A stretch of 56,731 bases of DNA, from contig JALHRD010000013.1 of assembly GCA_022841625.1 (NCBI GenBank), forward strand, positions 88,577 to 145,307, read 5' to 3'. The position numbers and the translations under genes were made by a program. How positions within the stretch are numbered: the stretch's first letter is position 1; each line of letters begins with the position of its first letter. This document shows, one piece after another, positions 38,285-46,507 of the stretch. This stretch comes from Xanthobacteraceae bacterium. GTDB taxonomy: Bacteria > Pseudomonadota > Alphaproteobacteria > Rhizobiales > Xanthobacteraceae. The notes under the pieces were generated by a model that had not been told where the DNA came from, made no database searches, and saw only the letters and a list, made by a program, of their open reading frames with translations.

Positions 38285-38977
38285 CTACTCCGCCGCGACC
38301 GCCGCTTCCGCAATAAACTGCGACAGCCACTTCTTGCGCTGCTTGACGGTGAGGCGGTAGAGCGCCTCGAACTCCGCCGCCGGGAACGAATGCGTCGAGG
38401 GCCGCTTGATCAGCGTGTCCGCCCAGGCCTTGAGCCGCGGATATTTCTCGATCTGCCCAATCGGCATGATGCGGTCGAGGAAATAGTAGCGCTGTAGGAA
38501 CGGCGCATAGCCGGCATCGACCAGCGAATATTTCGCGCCGTTGAAGAACGGTCCGGCGCCCTGCTTCTCCAGCGCGCGCTCGATGCGCTCGAACGCCTGC
38601 GGAATCTGCGCCAGGCATTTTTGGCCGGCCGCGGCATCGTCGGCATAGGCCACGCCGGTCACCTGCTCGGCAAAGGTCGGCACATAATCGGTCCAGGCGC
38701 GGTTGATCGCGCGCGCCACCGGATCGTCCGGGTGCAGCCGCGGCGCGATGGTCTCGTCGAGATATTCGTTGATCGCGTTCGATTCAAACAGCGATATGGT
38801 GTCGTCGACGCGCAGCACCGGCACCTTCTTGTGCGGCGAGATCGCCAGGAACCAGTCGGGCCGGTTGTCCCTATCGATGTGCCGGAACTCGAAATCGATA
38901 TTTTTCTCGCGCAGCACAATCGCGGAGCGCTGCACCCAGGGGCAGGTCTTGAAGCTGACGAGAAGATATTTGGTCAT
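38285..38977 (-). CDS. Glutathione S-transferase family protein
   Basis: 230 residues: thioredoxin-like N-terminal domain (about 1-80) with SFKTCPWVQRSAIVL and a CPxxQR-type active site (Cys12), then KVPVLRVDDTISLFESNAI with the glutathione-binding E-S pair near 63, and an all-helical C-terminal domain (90-230). The CPWVQ start resembles omega-like or maleylacetoacetate-isomerase-like GSTs. The ATG at 38977 follows GTGAGGACATC; an open extension upstream is repeat sequence. It stands alone. Confidence 0.9.
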   Translation of the reverse strand: MTKYLLVSFKTCPWVQRSAIVLREKNIDFEFRHIDRDNRPDWFLAISPHKKVPVLRVDDTISLFESNAINEYLDETIAPRLHPDDPVARAINRAWTDYVPTFAEQVTGVAYADDAAAGQKCLAQIPQAFERIERALEKQGAGPFFNGAKYSLVDAGYAPFLQRYYFLDRIMPIGQIEKYPRLKAWADTLIKRPSTHSFPAAEFEALYRLTVKQRKKWLSQFIAEAAVAAE

Positions 38978-39342
38978 GATGTCCTCACGGTGCGTCGGTC
39001 GGCATGGCGCGGCCTGGGCGTTGGGGCTCGTGGCCGAGCCGAAGATGTCAATGGAAGCGGAGTATTGTGGGCGGGCGCGGCAGCGGTGGCAAGCCGTCAT
39101 GCGATGGGCGCATGCCTTGGTGCTGGCCTTGGCGCCTGCGCGGGGCCCGGCGGCTGAAGCGCGGTGAGGGTGCGCGCCGTCGACAATCCGACACTGTCGT
39201 CGGTCCGGAAATCGGCAACGATTGCGGTAAATTAAACAGTCTGGGGCCGGAAATTTACCTCCTCTTTACCGTGATCGCCGACGCTGCCCGGAGGCTGCTC
39301 GACCCGCACCACACAACCGGCGCGTCCCGCCCGGAGTTCGAA
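38978..39342. other. Intergenic region between gst and the chemotaxis receptor
   Basis: 365 bases between divergent genes. 39003-39085 is the second copy of the leader segment found upstream of leuC. 39190-39260 is AT-richer with two GTCCGGAAAT/GCCGGAAATT words and probably includes the receptor promoter. The receptor frame stays open through here, but the sequence has no protein-like character. No RNA gene seen. Confidence 0.5.
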
Positions 39343-41439
39343 ATGGTTCGCTTCTCGTCGCTCGCCAGCAAGCTTGCATTGGCATTTGTGCTGGTTGCGC
39401 CGATTTCCTTCTGGCAGCTTGGAAATAGCGCCTATCGGTCATGGGAGGCTTATGTCGACACCCAAACGCTGGCCAAGCAGAATGTCGGTGCCAACGGGTT
39501 GATCGCGGGCGTCTACGAGATTCTGATGGAGCGGTTGGCGACCAACAATGCGCTGCTGGCCGAGCAGCGTTCTGAGGCCGATGTGCTTCAGGAGATCGCA
39601 AAGCGCCGTACCGCCGCGGCCGCGAAAATTCAAGAGTCCTACCACACCCTCACCGCATTGGCGTTCCCCAATAAGGATGTTCTGCTGGGTGAATTGCAGG
39701 GGGCGATCGACAAGGCCAACGCGTATCGTGCCAGGGTCGACTCGGAGCTCAAGCAAGCAAAGACTGGGCGCAATCCCGAAATTGCCAAGGGCGCGTTCGA
39801 CGCGTTGTCCGGGCTGTCCGCAACATCGCGGACGGTTTGGAACGCGATTCTTTCCAGCATCAGTAAATCGGATGCGGAAATTGCCCGGCTCGCCAATCTG
39901 CGCCTCTATGGCTGGAATCTTCGCGATATTGCGGGGTTTGAACGGTCCCAAATCTCGCAGGCGATCGCGGGGAGTACCCGTGTGTCGGCGGACAAGCTTA
40001 CCGAGATCGCCATTGTCCGCGCGGAGGTCGCGCTGCTATGGCGCTTCCTGCAGGCCAATCTGACCGCGGACGATCACCCGGCGATCAAGAAAGGCGTGGA
40101 GCTTGCCCGCGGCGGTTACTTCGCCAAATTCCAGCCGCTCGCCGACCAAATGCTCAAGCTCTCCGAGGCGGGCGCGGCCTACCCGATGTCGGTCAGCCAG
40201 TGGGTCAACACCACCACGCCACTGCTTTTCACCCTGCTTGAGGTGATGTATGGCGCCGGTGAGGCCAGCGAGGCGCACATGGCGGCGCAAGTGAACGAGG
40301 CGCGCCGTTCATTGATGCTGAGCCTGTCGCTCCTGATATTGGCGGCGCTATCGCTGGTCGCGGCCGTGCTCATTGTGGTGCGTTCGGTCGTGGCGCCGCT
40401 CCAAGGGATGACATCGGCAATGCAGGAGATCGCCGAGGGACACTTCGATCTGACGCTGCCCGGCCTCGCACGCAAGGACGAGGTCGGCGACATGGCGCGG
40501 GCGGTTGAAAACTTCAAGGCCCAAGCGGTCGAAAAAGCCCGGCGGGATGCCGAGCGGACGAAGTCCGAAGAGCAGCGCGCGGCGGCGCAGCGCAAGAACG
40601 ACATGCACCGGATCGCCGATGAGTTCGAGCGCGCGGTCGGCAACATCGTGCAGGCGGTATCTTCGGCCTCGAACGAATTGGAGGCCACCGCCAGCACCCT
40701 GACCAGAACCGCCGAGAACACGCAGACGCTGGCGGGCACGGTTGCCGCCACTTCCGAGCAGTCCTCCGGCAATGTGCAGTCGGTCGCCGCGGCGGCCGAG
40801 GAACTGGTCAGCTCGGTCAACGAGATCGCCCGGCAGGTGCAGGAATCAGCCAGGATCGCTACCGAGGCGGTCAAGCAGGCGGAAAAAACCGATGCCCGCA
40901 TTGCGCAATTGTCGCAGGCGGCTGGCCGCATCGGCGACGTGGTCAAGCTCATTACCTCGGTGGCCGAACAGACCAATCTTTTGGCGCTCAACGCCACCAT
41001 CGAGGCTGCGCGCGCCGGTGAGGCTGGGCGGGGCTTCGCGGTGGTCGCGCAGGAGGTCAAGGCGCTGGCCGGGCAGACCGCCAAGGCGACAGAGGAAATC
41101 GGCGCCCAGGTCGCCGGCATGCAGGCGGCGACCAGCGAATCGGTGACGGCGATCAGCGAGATTGGCGCTATTATCGGCCGCATTTCCGAGATCGCCACCG
41201 CAATTGCCTCGGCGGTGGAACAACAGGGCGCCACCACGCAGGAGATTGCGGGTAACGTCCAAAAGGCGGCGAAAGGCACGGCCGAGGTGGCGGGCAAGAT
41301 CACCGAAGTCAACCAGGGCGCGGTCGAAACCGGGTCCGGTTCGACGCAAGTGCTGCTTTCGGCAAAGTCGCTGGCCGGCGAGAGCAATCGCCTGAAGGTC
41401 GAGGTCGCCAAGTTCCTGCAGGCGGTGCGGGCGGCGTAG
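39343..41439 (+). CDS. Methyl-accepting chemotaxis protein
   Basis: 698 residues. First membrane helix about 9-28, a helical periplasmic sensing domain (30-320), second helix about 324-346, a HAMP domain (about 345-400, [16 protein letters not shown]), and a long cytoplasmic signalling coiled coil to the C-terminus with the hairpin tip [20 protein letters not shown] near 545-565. The ligand is not readable; the helical sensor type often binds small organic acids. It ends without the NWETF pentapeptide used to tether CheR. The ATG at 39343 follows GGAG. It lies alone, with no che genes around. Confidence 0.95.
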   Translation: MVRFSSLASKLALAFVLVAPISFWQLGNSAYRSWEAYVDTQTLAKQNVGANGLIAGVYEILMERLATNNALLAEQRSEADVLQEIAKRRTAAAAKIQESYHTLTALAFPNKDVLLGELQGAIDKANAYRARVDSELKQAKTGRNPEIAKGAFDALSGLSATSRTVWNAILSSISKSDAEIARLANLRLYGWNLRDIAGFERSQISQAIAGSTRVSADKLTEIAIVRAEVALLWRFLQANLTADDHPAIKKGVELARGGYFAKFQPLADQMLKLSEAGAAYPMSVSQWVNTTTPLLFTLLEVMYGAGEASEAHMAAQVNEARRSLMLSLSLLILAALSLVAAVLIVVRSVVAPLQGMTSAMQEIAEGHFDLTLPGLARKDEVGDMARAVENFKAQAVEKARRDAERTKSEEQRAAAQRKNDMHRIADEFERAVGNIVQAVSSASNELEATASTLTRTAENTQTLAGTVAATSEQSSGNVQSVAAAAEELVSSVNEIARQVQESARIATEAVKQAEKTDARIAQLSQAAGRIGDVVKLITSVAEQTNLLALNATIEAARAGEAGRGFAVVAQEVKALAGQTAKATEEIGAQVAGMQAATSESVTAISEIGAIIGRISEIATAIASAVEQQGATTQEIAGNVQKAAKGTAEVAGKITEVNQGAVETGSGSTQVLLSAKSLAGESNRLKVEVAKFLQAVRAA

Positions 41440-41510
41440 CGCGCGTTATTTCCTTATTTCCCTCCGACAGGCCGATCGGTTGGCGGTAAACTGCCGGCGC
41501 AGACCACCGG

Positions 41511-42224
41511 ATGGATCAAGCGCCCATGGCCGACATCACTGTCTACAGCGGCGGCGCGCCGAAAGAGGCGCTCAATGTGTTGACCCCGCCGTTCGAGGCG
41601 CGAACCGGCCATAAGGTTCGCTACACTTATGCGGTGATCAGCGAGATTCAGAAGAAGCTTGCCGCCGGCGCGGCCCCCGATCTGGTATTCATGCCGGTGC
41701 CGGCGATCGATGCCTTGGTCAAGGCCGGGACGCTGAAACCCGCGCCGCGCGGCGTGCTCGGCAGCGTCGGCATTGGCGTCATCGTGCGTGCCGGTGCGCC
41801 GCAGCCAGACATTGCCACGCCGGACAGCTTTCGCGATGCGTTGATCAAGGCGCGTGCGGTTGTGCACGCCAATCCGAGCGCAACGCCGAGCGGCGCGCAT
41901 TTGGCCAAAATAACGCAACAACTCGGCATCGATGACGCGCTGAAAAACAAGCTCACCTACAGCAATGCGCTCGATGGCGGCGTCGAGCGGATCACCAGCG
42001 GTGAGGCTGAGATCGGCATCTATCCGGTGAGCGAGGTCATTGCGGTCAAGGGCATTGCGCTGGTCGGGCTGCTGCCGCCGGCGCTGCAAAGCCTGATCGT
42101 CTATGGCGCGGCGGTGCTGGCGAACAACGCCGCACCGGAGCCGGCCGAGGCGCTGATCGTATTTTTAACCGATCCCGCCCACCGATCGGTCTGGACCCAT
42201 GCCGGCTTCGATCCGCCGCAGTAG
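41511..42224 (+). CDS. ModA-like solute-binding protein without signal peptide
   Basis: 237 residues of the molybdate-binding-protein-like fold: ITVYSGGAPKEALNVLTPPF near the start, KKLAAGAAPDLVFMP near 46, ARAVVHANPSATPSG near 120, EIGIYPVSEVIAVKG near 165 and a C-terminal FLTDPAHRSVWTHAGF. ModA proteins are exported, but this one begins almost directly with the mature domain (MDQAPMADITVYSGG), with no hydrophobic leader in any upstream frame I can see. No modBC genes are adjacent. It may act in the cytoplasm, or its start has been lost. It lies 71 bases after the chemotaxis gene. Confidence 0.8.
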   Translation: MDQAPMADITVYSGGAPKEALNVLTPPFEARTGHKVRYTYAVISEIQKKLAAGAAPDLVFMPVPAIDALVKAGTLKPAPRGVLGSVGIGVIVRAGAPQPDIATPDSFRDALIKARAVVHANPSATPSGAHLAKITQQLGIDDALKNKLTYSNALDGGVERITSGEAEIGIYPVSEVIAVKGIALVGLLPPALQSLIVYGAAVLANNAAPEPAEALIVFLTDPAHRSVWTHAGFDPPQ

Positions 42225-42282
42225 GCCGGCGGATTGGTCTTACTTGCGTCAGGAGCCTCGGCGCTCGCCTGCTGTGCCCTCT

Positions 42283-42366
42283 CCTCCGCTCATGCCCGCG
42301 ATAGTCGGGCATCCAGGACTCTTCTTACACACTGGGCCCCGCTTCCGCGGGGGCGAGCGGGGACCA
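42283..42366. repeat. Composite dispersed palindromes
   Basis: A CATGCCCGCGATAGTCGGGC hairpin at 42291-42310, related to the units at 46366 and 52434, is followed by GGGCCCCGCTTCCGCGGGGG around 42334-42353 and GAGCGGGGACC, related to 33203 and 35874. The two families are merged in one site. Confidence 0.6.
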
Positions 42367-42692
42367 ATGCGCATACGATTTATGTGCACAGAGCCCGACG
42401 CGCAGGTTTGCCCCGGGACATCGACACTTCTCATGCGTTCGTGATGTGCATTGCGCAAAGTTATGCACCGAGCGGGTGCTCGCACGTCCACAGCGTCGTG
42501 TGACGTTTCATTGATTCACCACTTTGCTGTGCCAAGAGTTCTGCATTGCTCCGTCACGCGCGAGCAGCCACCCGTGCACAAACGGGTTGCTACAGCGGCT
42601 GAAAGGCGAGGTTCGCCTCGTGAATGCGGCGCAGCACAGTGTGGCGCGGCCGCGGACCCGGGATCCGCGAGGCACGATGCGCATTAAAATCG

Positions 42693-42797
42693 GTAAGAGT
42701 GTAAGATCGACGAGCCAAGTATCGGGAGAAACAGGTGAATTCCGGCTTTTTCGATCTTACAGCAGCCTGTAAGACCTGTAAGAGAAGTGTAAGATCG
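42693..42797. promoter_or_regulatory. Repeated GTGTAAGATCG elements upstream of a Bug gene
   Basis: The 11-mer GTGTAAGATCG occurs at 42699-42709 and 42787-42797, its inverse CGATCTTAC at 42752-42760, and further (T)GTAAGA words at 42693, 42769 and 42777. They sit 46-150 bases before the start of the 42843 gene in otherwise gene-free DNA (42225-42842, 618 bases). Multiple direct and inverted copies in an upstream region look like operator sites; the binding protein is unknown. Confidence 0.5.
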
Positions 42798-42842
42798 TGC
42801 GAGACGATCAAGCTCCAACGCCGGTAGGGAGGACATGGTCCC

Positions 42843-43850
42843 ATGAGCAAGCGCTGCGTCGCGGTAATCGGCATTGTTGGCGCGCTGGCAACGCAAGCGC
42901 CGGCCTCAGCGCAAGAGTTTTACAAGGGCAAGACCATCAATATCCTGGCTGGTTTTTCGCCCGGCGGCGGCTACGACATCAACGCGCGGGTATTGGCGCG
43001 GCACATCGGTCGCCACATTCCGGGCAATCCGTCCATCGTGGTGCAGAACATGCCGGGCGCCGGCAGCCTCAATGCGGTGCACTATCTCGACAACGCGGCC
43101 GCCAAGGACGGCACCGTGCTCAACACTTTCAATTTCGGTGCGATCGGCGAAGCTCGGCTGACGCCCGACAAGATCAAGCTCGACTTCCGCAAATACAACT
43201 GGATCGGCAGCATCAGCCAGGATCTGACGGTCTGTTATGTTTGGCATGGGCTCGGTGTGAAAACCTTGGAAGAACTCAAGGCGCGTCCGAAAGTGCACTA
43301 CGGCTCGACCGGCCCCGGCAGTTCCAGCGATCTTAATCAGCGAATTTTGAAAAATATTTTTGGCGTGAAACTGCAACAGGTCGGCGGCTATCCCGGCAGC
43401 GCCGAGCAGCGCATTGCCATTGAGCGCGGTGAGCTCGATGGCGATTGCGGCGCCTGGAGCAGCATTCCGGTCGAATGGATCAGCGAGAAGAAAATCAATC
43501 CGGTGATCCGCTCGTCGCCGGCGACGGCCGCCGATATGCCGCCCAATGTGCCCTATAGCATCGACATCGCGCCGAATGAGCGCGCGCGGCAAATCATGCA
43601 ATTGCTGCTGGCGTCGAACCAGCTTGGCCGGCCATTCATGGCGTCGGCCGCGGTGCCGGCCGAGCGCGTCAAGATTTTGCGCGAGGCGTTTGCCGCGACC
43701 ATGCAGGATCCGGCCTTTATAGCGGAGATCAAGAAGCTACGGCTGCCGCTATCGCCGATTGTTGGTGAGGCGGCGGCCAAGGTGGTCGACGATATCTATG
43801 CGATCCCAACGGACATCGTCGAGGCCGCCAAACTGGTGATACGGGATTAA
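42843..43850 (+). CDS. Bug/TctC-like periplasmic substrate-binding protein
   Basis: 335 residues; the signal peptide (MSKRCVAVIGIVGALATQAP) is cleaved near SAQ. The mature start EFYKGKTINILAGFSPGGGYD and the VVQNMPGAGS loop mark a distinct Bug subgroup. WSSIPVEWISEKKINP replaces the usual VPTM..G segment. A GGGAGGA ribosome binding site precedes the ATG. It is followed 24 bases later by a flavin monooxygenase-like gene, suggesting uptake and oxidation of the same compound. The operator-like repeats lie just upstream. Confidence 0.87.
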   Translation: MSKRCVAVIGIVGALATQAPASAQEFYKGKTINILAGFSPGGGYDINARVLARHIGRHIPGNPSIVVQNMPGAGSLNAVHYLDNAAAKDGTVLNTFNFGAIGEARLTPDKIKLDFRKYNWIGSISQDLTVCYVWHGLGVKTLEELKARPKVHYGSTGPGSSSDLNQRILKNIFGVKLQQVGGYPGSAEQRIAIERGELDGDCGAWSSIPVEWISEKKINPVIRSSPATAADMPPNVPYSIDIAPNERARQIMQLLLASNQLGRPFMASAAVPAERVKILREAFAATMQDPAFIAEIKKLRLPLSPIVGEAAAKVVDDIYAIPTDIVEAAKLVIRD

Positions 43851-43874
43851 CGCGATTGCGATGGGATAGCGCCG

Positions 43875-45086
43875 ATGGATACGCCTGATTCCAATGTCGT
43901 CCCGCTGGCACGGCATCCTTCGGCCGACGAGTTGATGGCGCGCGCGCAAGCGCTGGCGCCGATGTTGAAGGAACGCGCGCCGCAATGCGAGAACGAGCGT
44001 CGCGTCCCCGACGAAACCATTGCGGATTTCGCGCGTGCCGGATTGCTGCAGATGTGCCAGCCGGCGCGGTTTGGCGGTTATGAACTCGGCTGGGATGTGC
44101 TGTGCGATGTCGGCGAGGTGCTAGCCGCCGCATGCGGCTCGCAGGCCTGGTTGCAGCACATCTTTGCGGACCATACCGTGTTGATCGCGACCTTCCCGGC
44201 GCAGGCGCAGGACGATGTCTGGAGCAGGAACCACAGCGCCATTGCGTCGGCGTCGTTCGAACCGACCGGGCGTGCGAAACGCGTGGAAGGCGGATTTCTC
44301 TATTCCGGGCGGCATGGCTTTGCGAGCGGCATCGATTATGCCGATTGGCTGATCTGCTGCGGGCGGATCGCGGACAAAGACGGCCTCGATGGGCCGCATT
44401 TTTTCCTGATCCCGAAGGGCGACGCCGAAGTGATTGACGATTGGGACACCATGGCGCTAGAGGGCACCGGTTCGAAAAGCTTTGTCGTCACCGGCAAATT
44501 CATTCCTGTGCATCGCTTCCTTGATGGTGGGCAATCCCGGGCTGGCACCGGGCCCGGCATCGCTGTGAATAAGGCCGCGGTTTATCGCGTGCCGCGGTTC
44601 AGTGGCGCATCGGCGGCCGGGTTCGCGGCGCTGGCGGTCGGCATGGCGCGCGGCGTTTACGGCGAGTGGCTGGTCTATACCGGACCGCGGCTCTCGCGCG
44701 GGGTGGCAATCGGGGCGCAGCAAGGCACGCAAATTATTGCTGCGCGCAGCGCCGCCGAGATCGATGCCGCGCACGCGCTCTATCAAGGTACGGTGCGTGG
44801 CGGCATGCGCAAGACCGAGGCCGGCGCGACCGAAAGCCTGACCGAGCGTCTGACCGGACGTCGCAATATTGCTTTTGCCTGCCAACTCGCGCTCAAGGCG
44901 GGTTCCCGCTTGTTCAATGCCGCCGGCGGCCGAGCGCTTTACAGCAGCGGCGCCATGCAGCGGCAATACCGCAACCTGCTGGGCGCGGTGGCGCATCATG
45001 GCGTTGGTTGGGAAGCGGCGGCGGCGGATTATGGCTGCGCGCAGCTCGAACAACACGGCGCGCCGCGCAGCAATCCAGCGCTTTAA
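43875..45086 (+). CDS. Acyl-CoA dehydrogenase-fold flavin monooxygenase (group D-like)
   Basis: 403 residues of the acyl-CoA dehydrogenase/HpaH/DszC superfamily. The helical N-terminal part has RRVPDETIADFARAGLLQMC near 40 and PARFGGYELGWD near 60. The beta domain has GFLYSGRHGFASGIDYADW near 145 and GTGSKSFVVTGKFIPVHRF near 205, and the C-terminal helices end VAHHGVGWEAA. The SGRHGFASG segment and lack of an acyl-CoA base point to FMNH2-dependent hydroxylases, which need a separate flavin reductase (none nearby). It likely hydroxylates an aromatic or heteroatom compound. It shares a transcript with the Bug gene upstream. Confidence 0.8.
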   Translation: MDTPDSNVVPLARHPSADELMARAQALAPMLKERAPQCENERRVPDETIADFARAGLLQMCQPARFGGYELGWDVLCDVGEVLAAACGSQAWLQHIFADHTVLIATFPAQAQDDVWSRNHSAIASASFEPTGRAKRVEGGFLYSGRHGFASGIDYADWLICCGRIADKDGLDGPHFFLIPKGDAEVIDDWDTMALEGTGSKSFVVTGKFIPVHRFLDGGQSRAGTGPGIAVNKAAVYRVPRFSGASAAGFAALAVGMARGVYGEWLVYTGPRLSRGVAIGAQQGTQIIAARSAAEIDAAHALYQGTVRGGMRKTEAGATESLTERLTGRRNIAFACQLALKAGSRLFNAAGGRALYSSGAMQRQYRNLLGAVAHHGVGWEAAAADYGCAQLEQHGAPRSNPAL

Positions 45087-45090
45087 ACAT

Positions 45091-45852
45091 TCAACGGAGC
45101 CAGTGCATCAGCACAGTGACCTGCGCCATCGCGTAGGCATTGGCGATGACGTGCAGCAGCATCGGCAACAGCATGGAGCCGCTGCGCCAACGGATGTAAG
45201 TGAGCAGTAATCCCATTGCGAACACCTGCAATATGCCAAACCAGTCGTATTGCAGATGCAGGATTGCGAAGAAGGCGGCGAGAATGAGAATGCCGGGCAG
45301 TGGATTGCGCGGGGAGCGAACCCAGCCGCGGTACAAGAACCCGCGGAAAATGATTTCTTCCGCCACCGGGGCGGCGACGACGACAGCAAGCCATAGCAAC
45401 GGCACGGCGCCGGTCGACAGGGCGTTACGGTAGATGTCCGTCATGAACGGGGGGATAATCGCTTGACCCGACAGATAAGCGGCGGCGTCGAGTGCCGGCA
45501 GTAAAATCACCAGCGAGGCTAGCGCGACCTTCACCTCCGGCAACGCCGGCCAGTTGATTGCCAGATAGTCCTTGGCCTTCCAGCGGCCGAACCAGATGAT
45601 CGCCACGAGCAGGCCGGTTTGAATCAGGTTGGTGAAAATGGTCGTCGTACTGAAATGGCGTGCGTCGCTCATCGCGGCGATCAAGTCGAGATCGGTCGGC
45701 GTCGCCGCCGGGTTCCAGAAATACAAGCCGGCCAGCGCAATGCCGAGCGCCACCAGATAGGTCAGCAGCACCCAACCAAAGGTCGCAAAATAGCCCCACG
45801 CGATGGGCGGTGCGGGAGGTTCCGTGGGCAGAGCGCCGCTAGCGAGTGCCAA
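45091..45852 (-). CDS. CPBP family intramembrane metalloprotease
   Basis: About 253 residues with 7-8 hydrophobic helices. The family motifs are EEIIFRGFLYRG (Glu-Glu and Arg), FAILHLQYDW and HVIANAYAM, supplying the zinc ligands of CPBP/CAAX-like proteases. The substrate is unknown. The start is uncertain: the frame is open to a GTG at 45948 inside the DoxX gene, but no ATG exists; the TTG at 45852, 15 bases after the DoxX stop with GGA upstream, gives a sensible product. It shares a strand with DoxX and the Mo-enzyme genes. It is convergent with the flavoprotein gene, 4 bases apart. Confidence 0.8.
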   Translation of the reverse strand: MALASGALPTEPPAPPIAWGYFATFGWVLLTYLVALGIALAGLYFWNPAATPTDLDLIAAMSDARHFSTTTIFTNLIQTGLLVAIIWFGRWKAKDYLAINWPALPEVKVALASLVILLPALDAAAYLSGQAIIPPFMTDIYRNALSTGAVPLLWLAVVVAAPVAEEIIFRGFLYRGWVRSPRNPLPGILILAAFFAILHLQYDWFGILQVFAMGLLLTYIRWRSGSMLLPMLLHVIANAYAMAQVTVLMHWLR

Positions 45853-45866
45853 GGGATTTGGTCCAA

Positions 45867-46346
45867 TTAAAACGCGCGGCCGATGAGATGATCGAGTGAG
45901 ATGCGGCCGCCGCCATGCACCAGAAAATAGAACGTTACGACCGTCCACATCACGGTGTATTCGAGACCAAGTTGGTTCCAGAAATATTTTCCAACGCGCC
46001 AGCGCTCAAAATTTGTGACCAACAGGAACAGCAGGATGGCGAACGCCGCCGGGCGCGTGAACAGGCCAAGCGCCAAAAGCGGCCCGCCGACCAACTGGGT
46101 AATCGAAATCGCCGGTGCCCATAATTTGCCCGGCCGATATCCATCATGGTCGAGCTGGGCCCCGAGTTCAGTCAGGTTATGCGAGCGTACGCCGGTGGTT
46201 GGAAAAAATCCGAAGGTGTTGCGCAGTCCGTGCGGGATGAGCCATAGGCCGGCGACTGCGCGCAGCGCCGCTTCCGTCCAGGGTGCGAGGCCTTGGTAGA
46301 GCGGGCCAAGCGCGGGGAAGAAGAGTGTCTGTGACGGATCAATCAT
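45867..46346 (-). CDS. DoxX family membrane protein
   Basis: 159 residues with four membrane segments. LRAVAGLWLIPHGLRNTFGFF near 25 and LVGGPLLALGLFTRPAAFAI near 85 are the DoxX pattern. DoxX-type proteins accompany quinone- or thiol-linked redox systems; the original DoxD/DoxA subunits are thiosulfate:quinone oxidoreductase. The ATG at 46346 gives MIDPSQTLFF; the open extension upstream lies in a dispersed repeat. Its place after the transhydroxylase-like pair suggests it could couple that system to the membrane, but this is only positional. Confidence 0.82.
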   Translation of the reverse strand: MIDPSQTLFFPALGPLYQGLAPWTEAALRAVAGLWLIPHGLRNTFGFFPTTGVRSHNLTELGAQLDHDGYRPGKLWAPAISITQLVGGPLLALGLFTRPAAFAILLFLLVTNFERWRVGKYFWNQLGLEYTVMWTVVTFYFLVHGGGRISLDHLIGRAF

Positions 46347-46365
46347 GGATCGTAGCCCCCGCTTC

Positions 46366-46486
46366 GTCATGCCCGGCCTTGTGCCGGGCATCCACGTTTT
46401 TCTTCGATCTGAGTATCAAAGACGTGGATGGCCGGGACAACAGGGCGTTTACGCCCGTCTTCGACGGGCTATGCCCGGCCATGACT
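46366..46486. repeat. ~120-bp dispersed repeat, copy 1 (inverted relative to 52434)
   Basis: Nested palindromes built on CATGCCCGGC/GCCGGGCATG, CATCCACG/CGTGGATG and CGCCCGTCTTCGACGGGC. Reverse-complementing this copy aligns it with 52434-52554 along its whole length. It lies between the DoxX and Fe-S subunit genes. Confidence 0.85.
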
Positions 46487-46507
46487 CAGAACGAAAGAAA
46501 GGCTGAA

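Noticed and set aside
37391-39085. Insertion sequence with target duplication around the REP transposase
   Set aside because: The flanking similarity at 37391 and 39003 is diverged, 80 bp long and includes gst, unlike a short target duplication; RayT elements do not make one.
40179-41411. Minus-strand open frame opposite the chemotaxis receptor (about 410 codons)
   Set aside because: Ser/Ala/Thr-rich mirror of the coiled-coil coding sequence; no ribosome binding site or domain.
42835-42846. Mini-ORF ATG GTC CCA TGA before the Bug gene
   Set aside because: The ribosome binding site is only one base from this ATG but nine from the Bug ATG, so it fits the Bug start; the short frame is probably chance.
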